Assembly (NCBI GenBank): GCA_015501075.1
Contig: JADNYJ010000044.1
Span: forward strand, 62,001 to 126,000
From: Gymnopilus junonius
Lineage: Eukaryota; Basidiomycota; Agaricomycetes; Agaricales; Galerinaceae
DNA: 64,000 nt
Reading direction: 5' to 3'
Both the position numbers and the translations under genes were made by a program. Below, piece by piece: positions 35,510-48,076 of the stretch. The notes under the pieces are model-generated. The model was not told where the DNA came from. It saw only the letters and a list, made by a program, of their open reading frames with translations, and did not search any database. Each line of letters starts with the position of its first letter. Within the stretch, counting starts at the first letter, position 1.

Positions 35510-37038
35510 TTAAGGCAAGTCATAGTGGGGGAGACTTATGGCAGCTCTAGCGGATCGAATAATATTGGCCCTGTGAGGAGAGGTAGAGACACCGATGGGA
35601 GGTGCCCAGACGACGTGTCCGACAACCCGGTCCTTCGGCTTGGTCCACTGCTTCTTTGCCTTCACGAAGAACTTCTTGAGTTCGACGATCGCAGTTTGTG
35701 TCTCGACCAGATTACGCTGAGTTTTCTCCAAATCGTCCGCTGCCTGCTGAGCGTTAGAGCCACCGCGCTCTGACCTCGCCGTCAACATTGTAACCTGTTT
35801 CTCCAAGACCCTAACCGTATTGTTAAGAATGCCAGTATGACTCGATGGATATGAGGAAGTTGGTGAAAGCTTTGGTGCCCATGAGGACGACCTTCTTCTT
35901 CGGCCCAGCTTTGTAGGTGTATTCAGAATTACATTCATCTTTTCAGGGAAAAGAACGTACCGATGTAGATGTATGGATGATTGCCCCGGCTATCAGGGAA
36001 AAGGACATGGCGGGCAGTGACGGCGTAAAGATCTTTACCCACTCTGAAGTAGAAGCCCATTGTTCCCTGTCTCTTGAGCGTTTTCAAGCCAGCGATAGGC
36101 AAACCAAGTGCAGTAGTCAGGGGATCGATGACGGCCTTGAGCGGATCGTAGTGCGAGACGGGTGCGAAAAGCTCGGGACCACTCAAGGCCCTCGCCGCCG
36201 ACTCGCGGTACGCAACGTCTACGTCAAAAATGCCGTGCTCCTTGAGGAGTTCCAGAATGTCATTGGAGGAGTGGAATGCAACCTCGCCAGTGAGAGTATC
36301 GGGCAAGACCCCTACCCAAATCGTGACGGGGTGGTAACGACTGTCCCGTACGGGTCGACCTTGATGTCCTCGTCATGTTCGTTCTCCTCGAACCCGCTGA
36401 AACGAACAAGGTCGAAGAACGAAAGCTTGATAGTTCGCTGTTCGAGGAGTTTGACAACCTTGGAACATGTGTCAGTTCACAGATTGCTGCGCGTTGAGAA
36501 GGTCACAACTCTTAGAACGAACAGTCGCCCACAGATCGTCCTTGCCAAGCTTGTGGTGCTCGTAAACTGGGTGGAGTTGCATGAGACGAAAATCTTGCTC
36601 TGTTCCCGGGGGCACTTTGTAGATGCCATTTGAGGTCCTGGAGGTTAACTTGGGACCGCGGCGTCTGCGACCTCGGATACCGAAATAGTAAAGGTGGGCT
36701 TCGAGCCTGGGGACATCGTAGCAAGAGGACTCGACGGAAGAAACTCCGGACTCGTCGTTGTCCTTCTTCCTGTGGTCGGAGGAGTAGTCCGAATTTGAGT
36801 CGTTGCTAATCTCCTTGGCACAGGCGGCACACTGCTTGTCGAACGCCTGAGTTTGGATATGTAGTTCCAAGGTATCATCCAGAAAAGTATACGGGCAGGT
36901 CAGTATAGAAGAAGAGCAATAAAACGGTAAAGAACTCGCGTGTGGGGGTTCAAACATTGCAATGCAATTGGGAGCAAGTGAACGGGATAATCTATTTTGC
37001 TCTTTGAAAACCCCTTCCGATTCGCTGAGACAAGCCAC
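35510..37038 (-). pseudogene. Decayed basidiomycete-family gene of unknown function
   Basis: Minus-strand blocks read in order: HPVYEHHKLGKDDLWATVRS, KLLEQRTIKLSFFDLVRFSG, IWVGVLPDTLTGEVAFHSS, AYRESAARALSGPELFAPVS, GTMGFYFRVGKDLYAVTARH, AGPKKKVVLMGTKAF, TVRVLEKQVTML and DRVVGHVVWAPPIGV. I recognise this order from a widespread mushroom family without assigned function; the AVTARHVLF part resembles the region around the active His of trypsin-like proteins, which is only a resemblance. The frame shifts between block 2 and block 3 (near 36345) and again after MGTKAF (near 35850), and the usual C-terminus after WAPPIGV is absent. I therefore call it a truncated pseudogene. Confidence 0.55.
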
Positions 37039-37295
37039 ATAGCGATGCGAACTCGATGCCCTCCATCTTATACAGTGGTTTCAGATGTTAAGAAGAAAGG
37101 AAAGATGAATCATCACTATCACTTCTAAGAATTAAATATTTCATGCAGCCTTTGCAGGATTCTCAAAGCAGGATACCTTCCGTAGAACAGCGAATATCTA
37201 CACAAATACGCAACTCAACGTCCTGATGTGGAGGCTAAATTATACAAGACGATTCAAATTCACTTCTACTCATGAGTCCAAGCCTCCCAACCGAG

Positions 37296-39254
37296 TTAAC
37301 GATGGATACGCTCCATCAACCTTTCGACATTAGCAGCCTTTACCCTTTTCTCCGTAATTAAAAATGGTTTGGGTAGCTCAGGCACCTTCTCGTCTTTTTC
37401 AGTGATACCAAGCACCATGCGCGCCAACGCCTGACCACTCAGCCAAGCGTGAACCATGCCCTCTCCGGTATACCCAGCACACACCCACTCTCCAGGCGCT
37501 ACAGCAGTACGAGTCGCACCCAAATTCGTCTCAGAATGGACAGAAGTCAGTTTGTCTTTCAATTCGGACGAACTTCTTGGTGTTGGGGCCTGAGCCCGAG
37601 ACGATTTAGGCTCCTTCCTCCCAGACACCAAACGAGGCACCCGTCCAACCCAAGGTTGCAAATCAGAAGAGAGGCCTATGATACCAGTCCAGAATGCCTT
37701 CACACGACCCTTGTACCATTCCCCGTTTGGTGGGTTGCTGGCATCTGTATCAGGCTGGTTCCCTTCCTCGCCCCAGTGGCCAGCAAAATACCGCTCGAGG
37801 GCTCCGCCGAGATAGGCCTCGATGGCAAAGTCGGTTTCGCTATCGTCTGCTACGCCGAAGACGTTCATCAAAGTGGCTTGGCTGTTACCGCCTAGCAAAC
37901 CCCCTCCTCCGAACATAAACTCACCAGCTGTTGGTAGTGATGTCGATGAAGGCAGAGGTATATATTGGTCGTGACCGGGACTTTCGACCATGAATGAAGG
38001 AGGGTGGTTTGCAGCCGGCGAAGGAAGTAATTGTGTTAGATATTCGTATGCAGAATCTAGAATCGAAGGGTAGAACACAAATGCTCGTGTGCCTGCCCAT
38101 GGTTGGACATTGGGGTCGTTTTCTGGAGATAAACCTTTGCCTGGCCTTTGTGCTGTCATATGACCTCTGATAGGTATGATCTTCTTTCTGAGACCAGGTA
38201 ACAGATGAGAAGACCAGGCGTTGGTAGCATGAATGACATGCCGAGTTCGAATGTTGCCTCTGGAAGTCGTCACGACATAAAAATCTTTATTTGAAGCGAC
38301 GGCGGTGACGGGTGCCGATGTATATAGTTGAAAACTACAAGCCATCTTGATTATTTCCATAAACGCCAGACGAAGGATGTGCTTACTTTGAGAATCGGGT
38401 CAAGAGCCTTGAGAGTATTCCAGTTACAAAACGATAAGCATGAATAGCATTGCCGGGTTTGACAATCAACCCCACTGTGGACGACGATAGTTGCAGTTTC
38501 TGGACACGGAATAAGCATTCAAACGATCAGAAGTTCTGAATACATACGTCAATATCGCTTCGTTCTTGAATAACGGAGAAATACTCCTTCATGTCGTCTG
38601 GGACCTCTTTCAGGTATCCGTCTAACTGGCTCTTGGCCTTCTCGAAAAGCTCGGGATGTAGGAACGCGTCGTAATCCTCAACCAGCCTGGCTTGTGATTC
38701 GCTCAACAAATTCTCTTGCCTTGCAACCTCAATGAGACCATTAATATGAGCTATGCGAAAGCGTAAGATTTGTTGAGCTACGGTTACACCATAGTCTTTC
38801 TTCAGGTCCTCATATTCATTGTAAATAATAGGAGACGCATGTCCACCATTCCTATCGAAAGGTTCGACATCAACGAGGTGAAAGGACTGGAAAAAAAACT
38901 GCATCCTTACCTGCCTGTAGCTCCGGAACAAGCATCCCTCGCTTCGAGCATCACCATCTGCAGAGGCTCCGTATTTTTCTGTTGATTAGCTTCTGAGAGT
39001 TCAAGAATTGCTTTTGCAATGGAAGTCCCAGTAATTCCGCTCCCAATGATAACAACATCTGCGTACTGGGGTAGCGGAGCATCTTTTCCGTGTTGCGCTA
39101 TAGGCGATTGAGGTATTGTCCAGAACGGAAGGGAAGAATTAGCCACCGGGAGTCCTGGGGAGTCGGATATTCGAGCCAGGAGGGTGTCATAGTTATTGGC
39201 AATTCCCTTGAAGGCTTGGAGGGCCAGGAGCGCCGTGGACAGTATGCTACCCAT
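37296..39254 (-). CDS. FAD-dependent oxidoreductase (DAO/DadA type)
   Basis: Four exons, 38911-39254, 38548-38851, 38387-38499 and 37296-38334, give 599 residues. The Rossmann FAD motif VVIIGSGITGTSIA has its Gly triad at residues 71-76, followed by the acidic end of strand 2 (MVMLEARDACSGATGRNGGH), the standard DAO signature. Near the C-terminus CAGYTGEGMVHAWLSGQALA is the second FAD-contacting segment. Family members oxidise amino acids or amines with release of H2O2; substrate not predictable. The start at 39254 (MGSILSTALLAL) is preferred because it looks conserved; an in-frame ATG at 39326 would add 24 residues. Confidence 0.88.
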
Positions 39255-39672
39255 GGCTTGGGGACAGGAATCAGTTAGTCTGGGTTTTTGAGGCCGAGAT
39301 CCGGTCAGAAGTGGTGTGTATGCCAAAGAGATAAGCCATCTCTAGAAATACAAACCCGAAAGATCGTTCGACGTTCTGTCAATTGTGCTTTTCATCGTGA
39401 CGCTGCCGTTGTTTACCGGCAAAGTCTCATCCATGAGCCGGTTATGAAATGCAGTTGTTTATGGCGTCTAGAACCGCTCAGTGCTCATCTCATGTCGGTA
39501 CAAGGAGATTGAAGAGGAATGAGGTTAAGCATGTGAGGCAAAGGTAACGAGAGAAAGACTCGCGTAAGTTCCGTGTCAGCCGTCAGTGTAAAGTTTAAAT
39601 TCTCCTCTGCAACAGTCATGGCTGACTTGATCGCAACTTCGTTGAACACGCGGTATTGTTCTGCCGTTGACG
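39255..39672. other. Intergenic, divergent promoter
   Basis: About 420 bp between the FAD oxidoreductase and the APH-type gene. No recognisable element beyond scattered CT-rich tracts. Confidence 0.4.
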
Positions 39673-41153
39673 ATGGGAGCCAGGTAAGCTTTCGCCAACT
39701 TCATGCCAACTTCCATGCCTGATATGTCTGCAGCTCCACAGCAGACGACTCCTCTCCTTCCCAGCGCGGCCTTAAGTGGGAATACGACCCATTTAATCTA
39801 ACCCCCAGATGGGAGTTCGAGCCAGATATCGACGTGGTCGAACGCATTGGCCGCGCCCATCTTCCTGTCCATGTTCGATACACGGTCTCGAAATTCGCTG
39901 AAGGCGCATTCAATAAGCTATTTCTCTTTGCACCATCCCAAGAAAATGATACTGCGGGAGGGTCAAATGACTACCTCATGCGCGTCACCCTTCCGGTGGA
40001 TCCACACTTCAAGACGGCCAGTGAGGTCGCTACCCTCAAGTTTCTAGCCCAATACACGTCCATACCGGTTCCTCGCGTCATTGCCTATAATGCTTCCTCC
40101 CAAAACGATTTACAGTTTGAATGGATTTTAATGACGCGTCTTCCGGGGGTACCGCTCAGAAACTTATGGCCTTCCATGTCATGGAATCAGAAGATCGACG
40201 TGGTGAAGAAATTAAGTGAATACATCAACGAGTTGCAGAGACCACATTTCAGCCGAGCGGGAAATCTGTACCTCGTTGATCAATCCCACCCCAATCCGAG
40301 CTGGAAGCTTCCATCCAACCGTCAAGCTGAAGGCTTCATTCCGCTCGAAAACTTTGTCGGTTTTGTCATAGGTCCCATCGTCACTCTCCCGTTTTTCTTC
40401 GAAAACCGTGTCAAACTCCCCTCTGATCGAGGTCCATTCTTTCATTCATCTAAGATGGTTATGTCTTTATTAAACCTTCAAATATTATCCGCAGTGGACC
40501 GAAAGGACGTCCTAGCTGCTTCCATCCACGACGGTGACACAGAATACGACCTGGATGACTTGGAGGACCTTGATGGGGCAATAGAGGCATCTAGGATCCT
40601 TCTTTCTCTTGTCGATAATTTCTTTGACGACATCAACAACGAGGAATTTGTTTTGCGCCATAATGACTTATCCACCAACAACATTCTGATAGATGCCTCC
40701 ACTTCTCAAATTACAGGGATCGTGGATTGGGAATGTGTATCTTTGCAACCACTTTGGGAAGCAATGCGCGCTCCGCAGCTTTTGGATGGCCCTGAAATTA
40801 ATACTGTTGCCTTTCGAAGGAATTTTGGTGCCGACATTCCTGCGGATCCCATGACATCCCCTCCCTTGATCCTAGACACACTTGAGAAAGATAATCTCGA
40901 ATACACCGATTTTCATGAAGAGCTCCAAGGAAATTTGGAGAAGATGCTTCTGCGGCGCGTTTTTGAAAAAGGAAGGCCTTCAGATAGTTCAGCGGAGAAG
41001 TTACAGCGTATTTTTGTCAATAAAATACGGCAAGTAGACTCGGAGGTGACTTGGCGGAGAGCACGTTATTGGGCAGAAAGGGTTCGCGATGGAAAGGATC
41101 CAGAACCTGAAAGAGATGAAGTTGATGAACTGTATTTCTGGCCGGAGGACTAA
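39673..41153 (+). CDS. APH-type phosphotransferase (aminoglycoside/choline kinase-like fold)
   Basis: Main exon 39734-41153 plus a very short first exon, most simply 39673-39683 (Met-Gly-Ala), which is the choice that keeps phase; a start at 39618 with a different donor is an alternative. About 476 residues. The kinase-like fold is shown by the catalytic loop HNDLSTNN (His 313, Asp 315, Asn 320) and the metal-binding IVDWE (Asp 335), plus an N-lobe with GAFNKLFLF and LKFLAQYTSIPVPRVI. In fungi this family is large and rarely concerns antibiotics; natural substrates are mostly unknown. The C-terminus is rich in acidic residues (PEPERDEVDEL). Confidence 0.85.
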
Positions 41154-41327
41154 CGGGTGTGTTTTGGCCTTCTATTTGGTGTTTATACTTTCTGAAATGT
41201 ATCAAAGGTTCTCAATGTCCGACGTTCACAATGAGTCAACAACCTTGCGCTACATTTGGTTTATCAGATACAAGTTATGCTACAAATCAAATTGCTTTCC
41301 AGAAATGTCTGTTTTAACGCAGACGAC

Positions 41328-41959
41328 TCAATCGTCCTCCGACTCCGACTCGTCAGACCCTGCGCGCTGTGCTCTCTTGGTCGAAATGTCAAGCTTGTAA
41401 TCCCACTCGCCGCCCAGCCGCGCATCAGGGACCTTGGACCTCCTTGCACTCTTCGCCTTGGTCTTGGTCTTCTTCGACACCTTGACGTTTACGCCCCTTC
41501 CTTCCGCTGCACTAGCAACAGCCAACGCCCGCTCAGCCGAATCCACATCTGAGGCATCACTTGACGACGACGCGAGAGAAGACGAATCCGACCTGGCCGC
41601 ATCGTGCGACCCCACGGCTTGGGTGGCCTGCAATTGCTGTGCGATGATGATGCCGTTCACGTCGGTGTTTTCGAGGATGTGAGCTTCTTCTGTGATCTCC
41701 TGGCGCATGTCGAGAAGGGCGGATTTGATGTTGCTCAGCTCGACTTCGCGCTGATAGATATCCTCGAGGAGGTCGTTGTACCTCTGAACCTTGATCTTGT
41801 GGTCCTGGGGCGCGGTGGGGGCATAGTCAAGACGTTCCTGCGGATAAAATGGACAGACAGGGATGTTAGTCATTTCTTGCCGGTCATTAAAACGCGTTGA
41901 ATTGTACTGACATCAATTACAGGGATAATAGGAGCAGACGCCTGGAAATGCTCGGACAT
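41328..41959 (-). CDS. Small coiled-coil protein with basic/acidic tail
   Basis: Exon 1 41912-41959 (MSEHFQASAPIIPVID) and exon 2 41328-41837 join in phase through a GTCAGT..CCGCAG intron to 185 residues. Residues about 20-80 form a helical, probably coiled-coil segment (RYNDLLEDIYQREVELSNIK). A Ser/Ala-rich stretch, a Lys-rich patch (KVSKKTKTKAKSARRSK) that could be a nuclear signal, and a terminal SDESESEDD follow. No family recognised; nuclear localisation is only suggested. Confidence 0.75.
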
Positions 41960-42586
41960 GATGAAAGACAGTAGGTGATAAAAGCTGGGTCGTGAACAAA
42001 AAAAGGTGAAATGTGTGTTGGTCTCAAGGCCTAGGAAGCTAGGTCGAGATGGGGAGTGGCTCATTCATGTTCGACCTCCTTTTGTACTGCCAAAGCAAGG
42101 GCAAGGAACAGGGTACAAATCGATAAAATAATGCCCTCGAGCCTCGAGGCGGAAGAATTGTGACTCATTTTCAGTGAACACGCGCATCACACGATGCCTT
42201 GAAACAATGAGATGAAGCAGAAAGAAGCATGGTACATTCGAAATTTGGGGTGTTAATTATCACATTGTCGTACATAAGATGTGGATAAAGGTAGATAATC
42301 AATGCTACTAGGGCTGAAGAACGATGAAATAAGAAAATCGGTTTCCGAGCCGAATTGCCTGTGGATTCAGGAAGGTATCCAAACTATGCTTTCCGTGAGA
42401 GGGAATTGACGGAGAACTTGCGCATGTGAAAGCCTTCTACAGTTCGATGATGGTTCGCCGAAGCGGTAATGAGATGGTCTATGGCGCGATGTGCCGGATA
42501 TCTTTTATCTGATGATATAATGGGCAGAGGGTTTGTTGTGTTGGTTTAAGAACATGTTCTGCATGCGATTGTCGTCAGGGACCTCA
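41960..42586. other. Intergenic, about 630 bp
   Basis: Upstream region of the coiled-coil gene and 3' region of the next minus-strand gene. Nothing further recognised. Confidence 0.45.
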
Positions 42587-43137
42587 TTAGTCCTCCTCAG
42601 GGATGGAAGATAAGGAAGACCGCTTTCGCCTGTGTCCCGGTTGGAAGGTGGAAGTGGCAGGGGATGAAGGGGATGATTTGCGGGTAGGGGTGGAAGACAC
42701 GGAAGGTGGGCTTTGCTTGGGCCTTGGGGTGGAATAGAGAATGTGAGGCTCGTCGTCCGAAGACCAATCGTCAGAAGAGCTCAAATTGAACTCTTCGGCC
42801 AGTCGGTTGGCTATGAGCTCAATAGGATCTCCGTAAGGCGCCGAAATCAACTTCATGCGCGACTAAAATAATTAAAGCGTGTCAATTGAGTGCGCTGAGA
42901 AATATATGGTATAAAATAGATACTTACGGGAGAAGAAGCGCCAGAGCGCGGGCTACAGTTCGGAGAAGGCGAAGTGGAACGTGATTTGGATGCGTTCATG
43001 AATGCGAGACGCTCAAGGCGTTGAACGTCAGACTCGACGAAGCTCAGCTGTCTTCCTCTCGCGTCGTATCTGGTCTCGGGGATGGTGGTGATGAAGGGAG
43101 CGCCGAAGTAAGACGGTACGAAAATGTTGTCGGACAT
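42587..43137 (-). CDS. Ser/Pro-rich small protein
   Basis: Exons 42928-43137 and 42587-42862 join in phase to 161 residues. The N-terminus (MSDNIFVPSYFGAPFITTIP) and the following RYDARGRQLSFVESDVQRLE look ordered; the rest is Ser/Pro-rich with an acidic cluster (SSSDDWSSDDE) and a basic end (GHRRKRSSLSSIPEED). Many potential phosphorylation sites. No function assigned. An in-frame ATG 25 codons upstream also exists, but MSDN gives the cleaner N-terminus. Confidence 0.7.
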
Positions 43138-44408
43138 GTTTGGAGTAGATGTCAAGTGTGGTGGAATGCTACTTTGGGCTGGAGAGGAACAAGACTGGTG
43201 GACTTTTGGCAAGATACGTAGCGCATCGTTGCTGCGGTTTTATATAGTGTCGAGGCCTGCAGATACGGAGGCAATGAGTCATCCAGAACTGGCGGTGATC
43301 AAGCACGATTACCTTTCCGGGTGCGCTTTAGGACATGGAGATTGCCGATGTTTTGTCGCAGTGATGCCGAACGGAAACGTCTGCAATCTGACTCATTTTC
43401 TTTTACTGGGCTGTTCGGTATCTCTTCCATGCATCCATGTAATCCGGAACTCGCAGTACGACCTGCTCATTTTATTCAGAGTGTCTGCAGGCTTTTGCGG
43501 CGCTTTGTGGAGGTAGGCGCGTCGTCACAGGTAGTCACAAGATTCGTGCCTAGCAATCGATCTTGATGGTCCTCGGCACGGCTTGGCGCACAGATTGGAC
43601 CGCCACGTTATTCTCGGCTGTCATTGACCCAGAGCCCAGGCTTCCAAAGACTTCCATCCGCTTCGTTTTCTGTAAGCCTCGAGCACAGTAAGCAAATGGA
43701 TCTTTGTCTTTCATATCTGACACGTCATTCTCATTTTCCATTCTAGAGTCCTTGAGCACCTCATCTTGCTCTGGATGCGTAATGCTGCCCGAGCCCAGAT
43801 GCCCCGCACGCACTTGAAAGCTTGGGAATCGATAATTCACCATTGAAGGGCGTAGCGGATATATCGGTCATCATGAAAGGAACGTTGTCATTTCATTGAG
43901 GGTGCGATGAACGACGTATTTGTGCAAGATTTCGACAGCACCGGGGCAAAGGTATCTATCTCAAGTTACGCCATTCCGAATTCTCATGATTAGCACTGCA
44001 AGGACTAATCTCGCAACTTTCGAAGCTTGCCCATCCGTATCGATGCCAGAAGCCCAGATTGGCATCCCAAGTTGACCAGAGTTGATTTCATTCCAGCCGA
44101 TTTCTCCGCCTTCCTGACTACTCTCCGCAAGAATGTGGGTGCGCAGTCTATTTTCATATGATGTCAGTGTCAGATGCACTGACTCTAATTAATTACGTGG
44201 ACATTACTCGTAGACGACTAAACCTCAATGCTGCCGCATTTCCATCGATATACTACCACATCCAAAAAACAGGACATGACATGAAAGTTTCGTGCAACGT
44301 TCAGCGTGGCTGATGATTTTCAAAGGTTGAAAGCCTTTGACGGCTTTGACGGCTTCATCTGGATTCTGGGGTAATCGATCGCAGCATCCAATAATAGACG
44401 CAACTGCA
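43138..44408. other. Intergenic with weak minus-strand frames
   Basis: Minus-strand frames at 43961-44179 (RTHILAESSQEGGEIGWNE, GIDTDGQASKVARLVLA) and 43550-43843 (two copies of a GxLGSGS(I/M)T word) have protein-like composition but no start, intron or family context that I can support. They could be one unrecognised or decayed gene. Confidence 0.35.
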
Positions 44409-44869
44409 TGCGTCGTGGACTTGAAACTATCTTATCCTCGACTTGGGGCTCCAGAGTCCATTCCAGGGTTAGTCTCACTACATATCGAGTCGTGCCCCAG
44501 AATGCTCGAGTGATGATGATATTTCAACACCTGCTTTTTCGTTATGGATAAACGGCAGGCTTACCTTATCATCCCGAGCACACGCACCACCGACCCCTCT
44601 TCATCCTTTAGGTTGCTGAGTACTTTCCTTAAATGGAATGTTTTTACCCGTCTGATAGGGCGGCCCGTTTACAATGCTTCCGAACGTGGCTTCCTGGACT
44701 GAATGATTCCCATTTATAGGAAATATACCTTTATGAGGAAGTTCGCGGACTTCAAATTATTTCCAATCAGGAGACGATGGGAGATTAGCCAAAATTGGTT
44801 TCAAGAAAGAAGGAGCGTGGCGTATATTTTACGACTACAACACGATTCGTCGATTCAGAATTTCCATTA

Positions 44870-45548
44870 CTAAAACTTTTTGCCGCCAGGGCTCAGTATA
44901 GCACGCAGATGCGCCTCAGCCTCCGAAGTGTCGGGTCCCGAATCCCCTCGCTTGTGCGATGCAGGTTGTCTTTGTGCGTAGACTGAATCTTGAACATCTC
45001 TAATCTTCAATTCGGACTCCTGGGCAGGACCGTTATGTAGGTGTCCCTCCCTCCTTTGGGACGGTCTTTCTTGTGCCTGGACTTCAGCCTCACCAAGGCC
45101 TCCTGTGGTTTCTACATGGCGCGACCTTTTCGGATCTTTCGTGCTTGCTATCATTAACTGGTCGTTGGTCCATGCTGTGAGGGAATGGAAATCCCTGGCG
45201 TAGGAGGAATGTAATATGGACCCTATCATGGTCGAAGTGGATCTCTCAAGGGCCTGCCTTTTTGATTCCAATCTAATGCGGCATGAGAATAGTGTCATCT
45301 TAGTTTCTGAATAATTGAACGTACGCCTGATGATCTTGAAGGAACCGGAATTTTGTGGATGCCCTCATATCCTTGGACAATGCTGGGTCGCCCAGAATTC
45401 TCATCATCTCATCCATGAGCTTTCCTCCCTCCAGCGTGTGAGCCCGTCCATTAAATTTCTTTGTCGCAATGGGGACTACGACGTCATAACCCGCTTTCAC
45501 GATGGTGGCGGTGGCAACGGTAACGGCTGCGGCAACTGGTTCAGGCAT
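44870..45548 (-). CDS. Small protein with hydrophobic N-terminus, paralogue A
   Basis: Exons 45325-45548 and 44870-45272 give 208 residues. It begins MPEPVAAAVTVATATIVKAG, a hydrophobic helix long enough to touch a membrane, then KLMDEMMRILGDPALSKDMR; the C-terminal half is hydrophilic (RPSQRREGHLHNG) and ends in the motif SEAEAHLRAILSPGGKKF, which is nearly identical in paralogue B. The gene lies head to head with a kinase-like pseudogene, 934 bp apart, exactly as B lies against the intact kinase. No family recognised. The N-terminal helix loosely recalls the membrane-active helix of fungal HeLo-type domains; that is only an idea. Confidence 0.7.
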
Positions 45549-45640
45549 GATAAATCTAAAGAAGAAAAAATAGGAAGAAAAAAAGTAGAGAGTGTATGAA
45601 AAAAAAGATGGTTCTATACGGCACTCTTGCGGTATGTCAG

Positions 45641-45650
45641 ATTATATATA
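45641..45650 (-). promoter_or_regulatory. TATA-like box of paralogue A
   Basis: TATATATAAT followed by CTGAC on the minus strand, about 95 bp upstream of the ATG. Paralogue B has the matching TATATAATCTG at 49458. Confidence 0.45.
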
Positions 45651-46481
45651 CCTGTAGAATCGGGAGCGCCTTCACGGAGTGACCCTGCCAAACGCTTTGT
45701 CCTTGTTCAAATGTCCATGACCAACGGCTTTACGTTTCGATTAAGGTTATGCCAATCATAAAGAATGTTGTCATGGTTCAGTTATGCTTCGCGACTTTGA
45801 ATCTTGTTCACAGGACAGTATCAGTGTAATGCCGTAAATATTTACAAGGATGCGCCTTGTCCTTCAAGGTCCCGAGTGATCAAAATTTTGTAGTATTCTA
45901 AGTTTCAAACATCAGTCTTCCACGCGTCATGGGAGTATGGAACGTTTACGAAATGGCGAACAAGACCAAATCTTGGATAGATTTATTATTGAGGCCTGAG
46001 GAATCAGACTGCACAATATCGTCGGCCCCTTCTTTCAGAGGTTTTTTTCGGATTATGGCAGTATTCAATGAAGGGTGTTTTCAGTCTATAGTCTTACTAT
46101 TGTGTAGAGTATCAGGTGCTACATAGTTGGAAATCACAGGTCACCCGCAGGTCCGGGTTTGCGCTTTTGTTAATGTTACTCAAGTTTGTGGCAAGTTCTT
46201 CATCTCTCCAACACCGACAACCGAGGGGGATTCCTGCCGTTCCAGTGCTGTGTTTACTGAAAACATGAGCCTGGGAGAAGTGCCGTAACTGATTGGATGG
46301 CGACCTTGTTACCTTGTGTATTAGTATCTGACGACGACAGGACAGAGTCACAGACAAGGAACACGTGAGGAAAATGCCGAAATCAAGGTTTATTCATAGT
46401 ACGCAGTGCAGGCTTGTACCTGACCATTTGCGTTGACGTTGTACTCACTGTTTAACGTTTAGCTGCGATCTTCCACTTCTT
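45651..46481. other. Shared upstream region, block copy 1
   Basis: Region between the paralogue A promoter and the divergent kinase-like pseudogene. No other coding segment recognised. Confidence 0.45.
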
Positions 46482-47769
46482 ATGGCAGACCTGCTTGAAG
46501 TGGAGATCTTTTGGAGAGATTTGCATCCATGGTTGCAATCAGTGGGGTATGAACTCCGCCCACGATTCAGACCTGGATGGGTCCCTTCTTGGTTAGCAGT
46601 TCCATCCACGTCGATAATGGAGGAATGGCGGCGAGAAGACCGCATTTTGCTCTACGTGTGTGTGTCTCTAATCTTTCCTGACGCTTTCAATTTGACGAGT
46701 ACAGCAGAACGGGAGCCTCATGGACGTTGTTCGCATTCAGGATGGCAAACAGTTCATGTTGAAAAGGATACCCAAGCATCCGGGTAACGAGAAAGATATA
46801 GCCCTTTATTTGGCATCGCCACCGCCCTGACGGGCCCAAGAAATGATTGCTTGCCAGTCGAAGGTGTCCTCGATGAGCCGGAGAAGACGAGTTTGAAATA
46901 ATTGCGATGCGCCTATTACGGCCATTTGATTCCCCAAGATTTGACGCCATTGGAGAATGTGTAGACTTCTTTTTGCAAGCTTTCGGGTGCCTTGCGTTGT
47001 ACTCTCAATTTTTAATCCTGATGATATGCGTCAAGGGGCTCCAGTTCATTCACTCTCGTCACGTTGCTCACAGGTAAGTTTTCATTTGAAAATGAAAGCA
47101 TTCTCAAAGGCATTCTTCAGGGACTGCACAGCACTTAATTTAATGATCGATGCTTTGGATATGTATCCTCAAGGCTTCATCCTGTTCGGCATGAAAGGAA
47201 CCGAGAATTTACTGGACGTGCCAAGTATTATACTCGCACTCAATGTCCGCCAAAGTATTACTGGATTGACTTTGGGCAAGCAGTCCTATTCGACGACGAG
47301 CATCCACAACTGCATGTGTACATGCAAACGACAGGTCTGTTCCGGAATTTCAGGTGAAGGACGTGAGTCGAGACTGTATGACTCATTCCCGATTGACGTC
47401 TATTACCTTGGAAATATGGTAAGGACCTATTTCCTGGAGGTACGTTCAATTGAGAACGGGTCAGAAAACCGTAATTGGCTAACATTTATTTGATTAGGGT
47501 CATGGATATTACGGAGCGCGACTTGGTCTCGAGTTCATGAAACCCCTTATTGATGACATGGTCCAAACGATCCTACAAAGCGGCCGAATATCAATGAGTG
47601 TGTATCTCGTCTCGAAGATATTGTTGGCTCCCTGACCTTTTGGAAGCTCCGCTCTCAAATTACCCACTCTAGTGATAACGTCTTTGGATACATATACAGA
47701 TTTCTTCCTCACTGGTATCGAAGAATCAGTCACATTATTGGGCGAATACCACCCATTCCAAGCCGTTAA
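46482..47769 (+). pseudogene. Protein-kinase-like gene, copy 1 (decayed)
   Basis: Exon 1 is open (EIFWRDLHPWLQSVGYELRP) and exon 2 starts well (LMDVVRIQDGKQFMLKRIP), but after LASPPP there is a TGA (near 46828) and several single-base slips. Later pieces of the family are recognisable in shifting frames: MIDALDMYPQGF, YYWIDFGQAV (now broken), YDSFPIDVYYLGNMVRTYF and ARLGLEFMKPLIDDMVQ, which ends in a scrambled segment. It ends at a TAA at 47767. Clearly a pseudogene of the intact kinase at 50225. Confidence 0.8.
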
Positions 47770-47921
47770 AATGAATCATGATAGCTTTGTTGTAATTGCT
47801 TGTGATATATTTATCTGCTGGGAAGTTACGGTCGGACCTTGTATTTGAACAGGACTACTCGGCGGGGCTGGTATCTTAATCCATTTCACTTTCTCGTCTT
47901 CCCATCTTTGATGAGACTCTG

Positions 47922-48076
47922 GACTTAGGAGAGATCTTTTGGCAAAACTTGCACTCATGGCTGCGATCACTTGGTCACTAGTTCCGTCCGCGATATAGAT
48001 CGGAATGGTCCCTTCATGGGTGACAAACCCACCACGAACAGTATTCGAGGAATAGCATCGCGATTTCAGGTTTGTA
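47922..48076 (+). pseudogene. Fragment of kinase-like exon 1 (copy 2 relic)
   Basis: About 150 bp match exon 1 of the intact kinase gene (gagatcttttggca.. to ..gtattcgaggaa), reading GEIFWQNLHSWLRSLG and then broken by small indels and a stop. Nothing of exons 2-5 follows. It lies between the two block copies and shows that more than two duplications happened here. Confidence 0.65.

Larger units (their letters stand above)
44409..47769. repeat. Segmental duplication block, copy 1
   Basis: Unit: unknown small protein gene (minus) plus divergent kinase-like gene (plus) with shared upstream region. Copy 2 spans about 48112-51542, offset by 3.7-3.8 kb. Both begin with gcgtcgtggacttga and share further non-coding words (gtctgatag..ggcggcccgtt) beyond the genes, so the duplication included flanking DNA. 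Confidence 0.8.

Noticed and set aside
41434..41900. Plus-strand frames of 80-100 codons
   Set aside because: Antisense to the small coiled-coil gene, whose two exons have good splice sites and phase.
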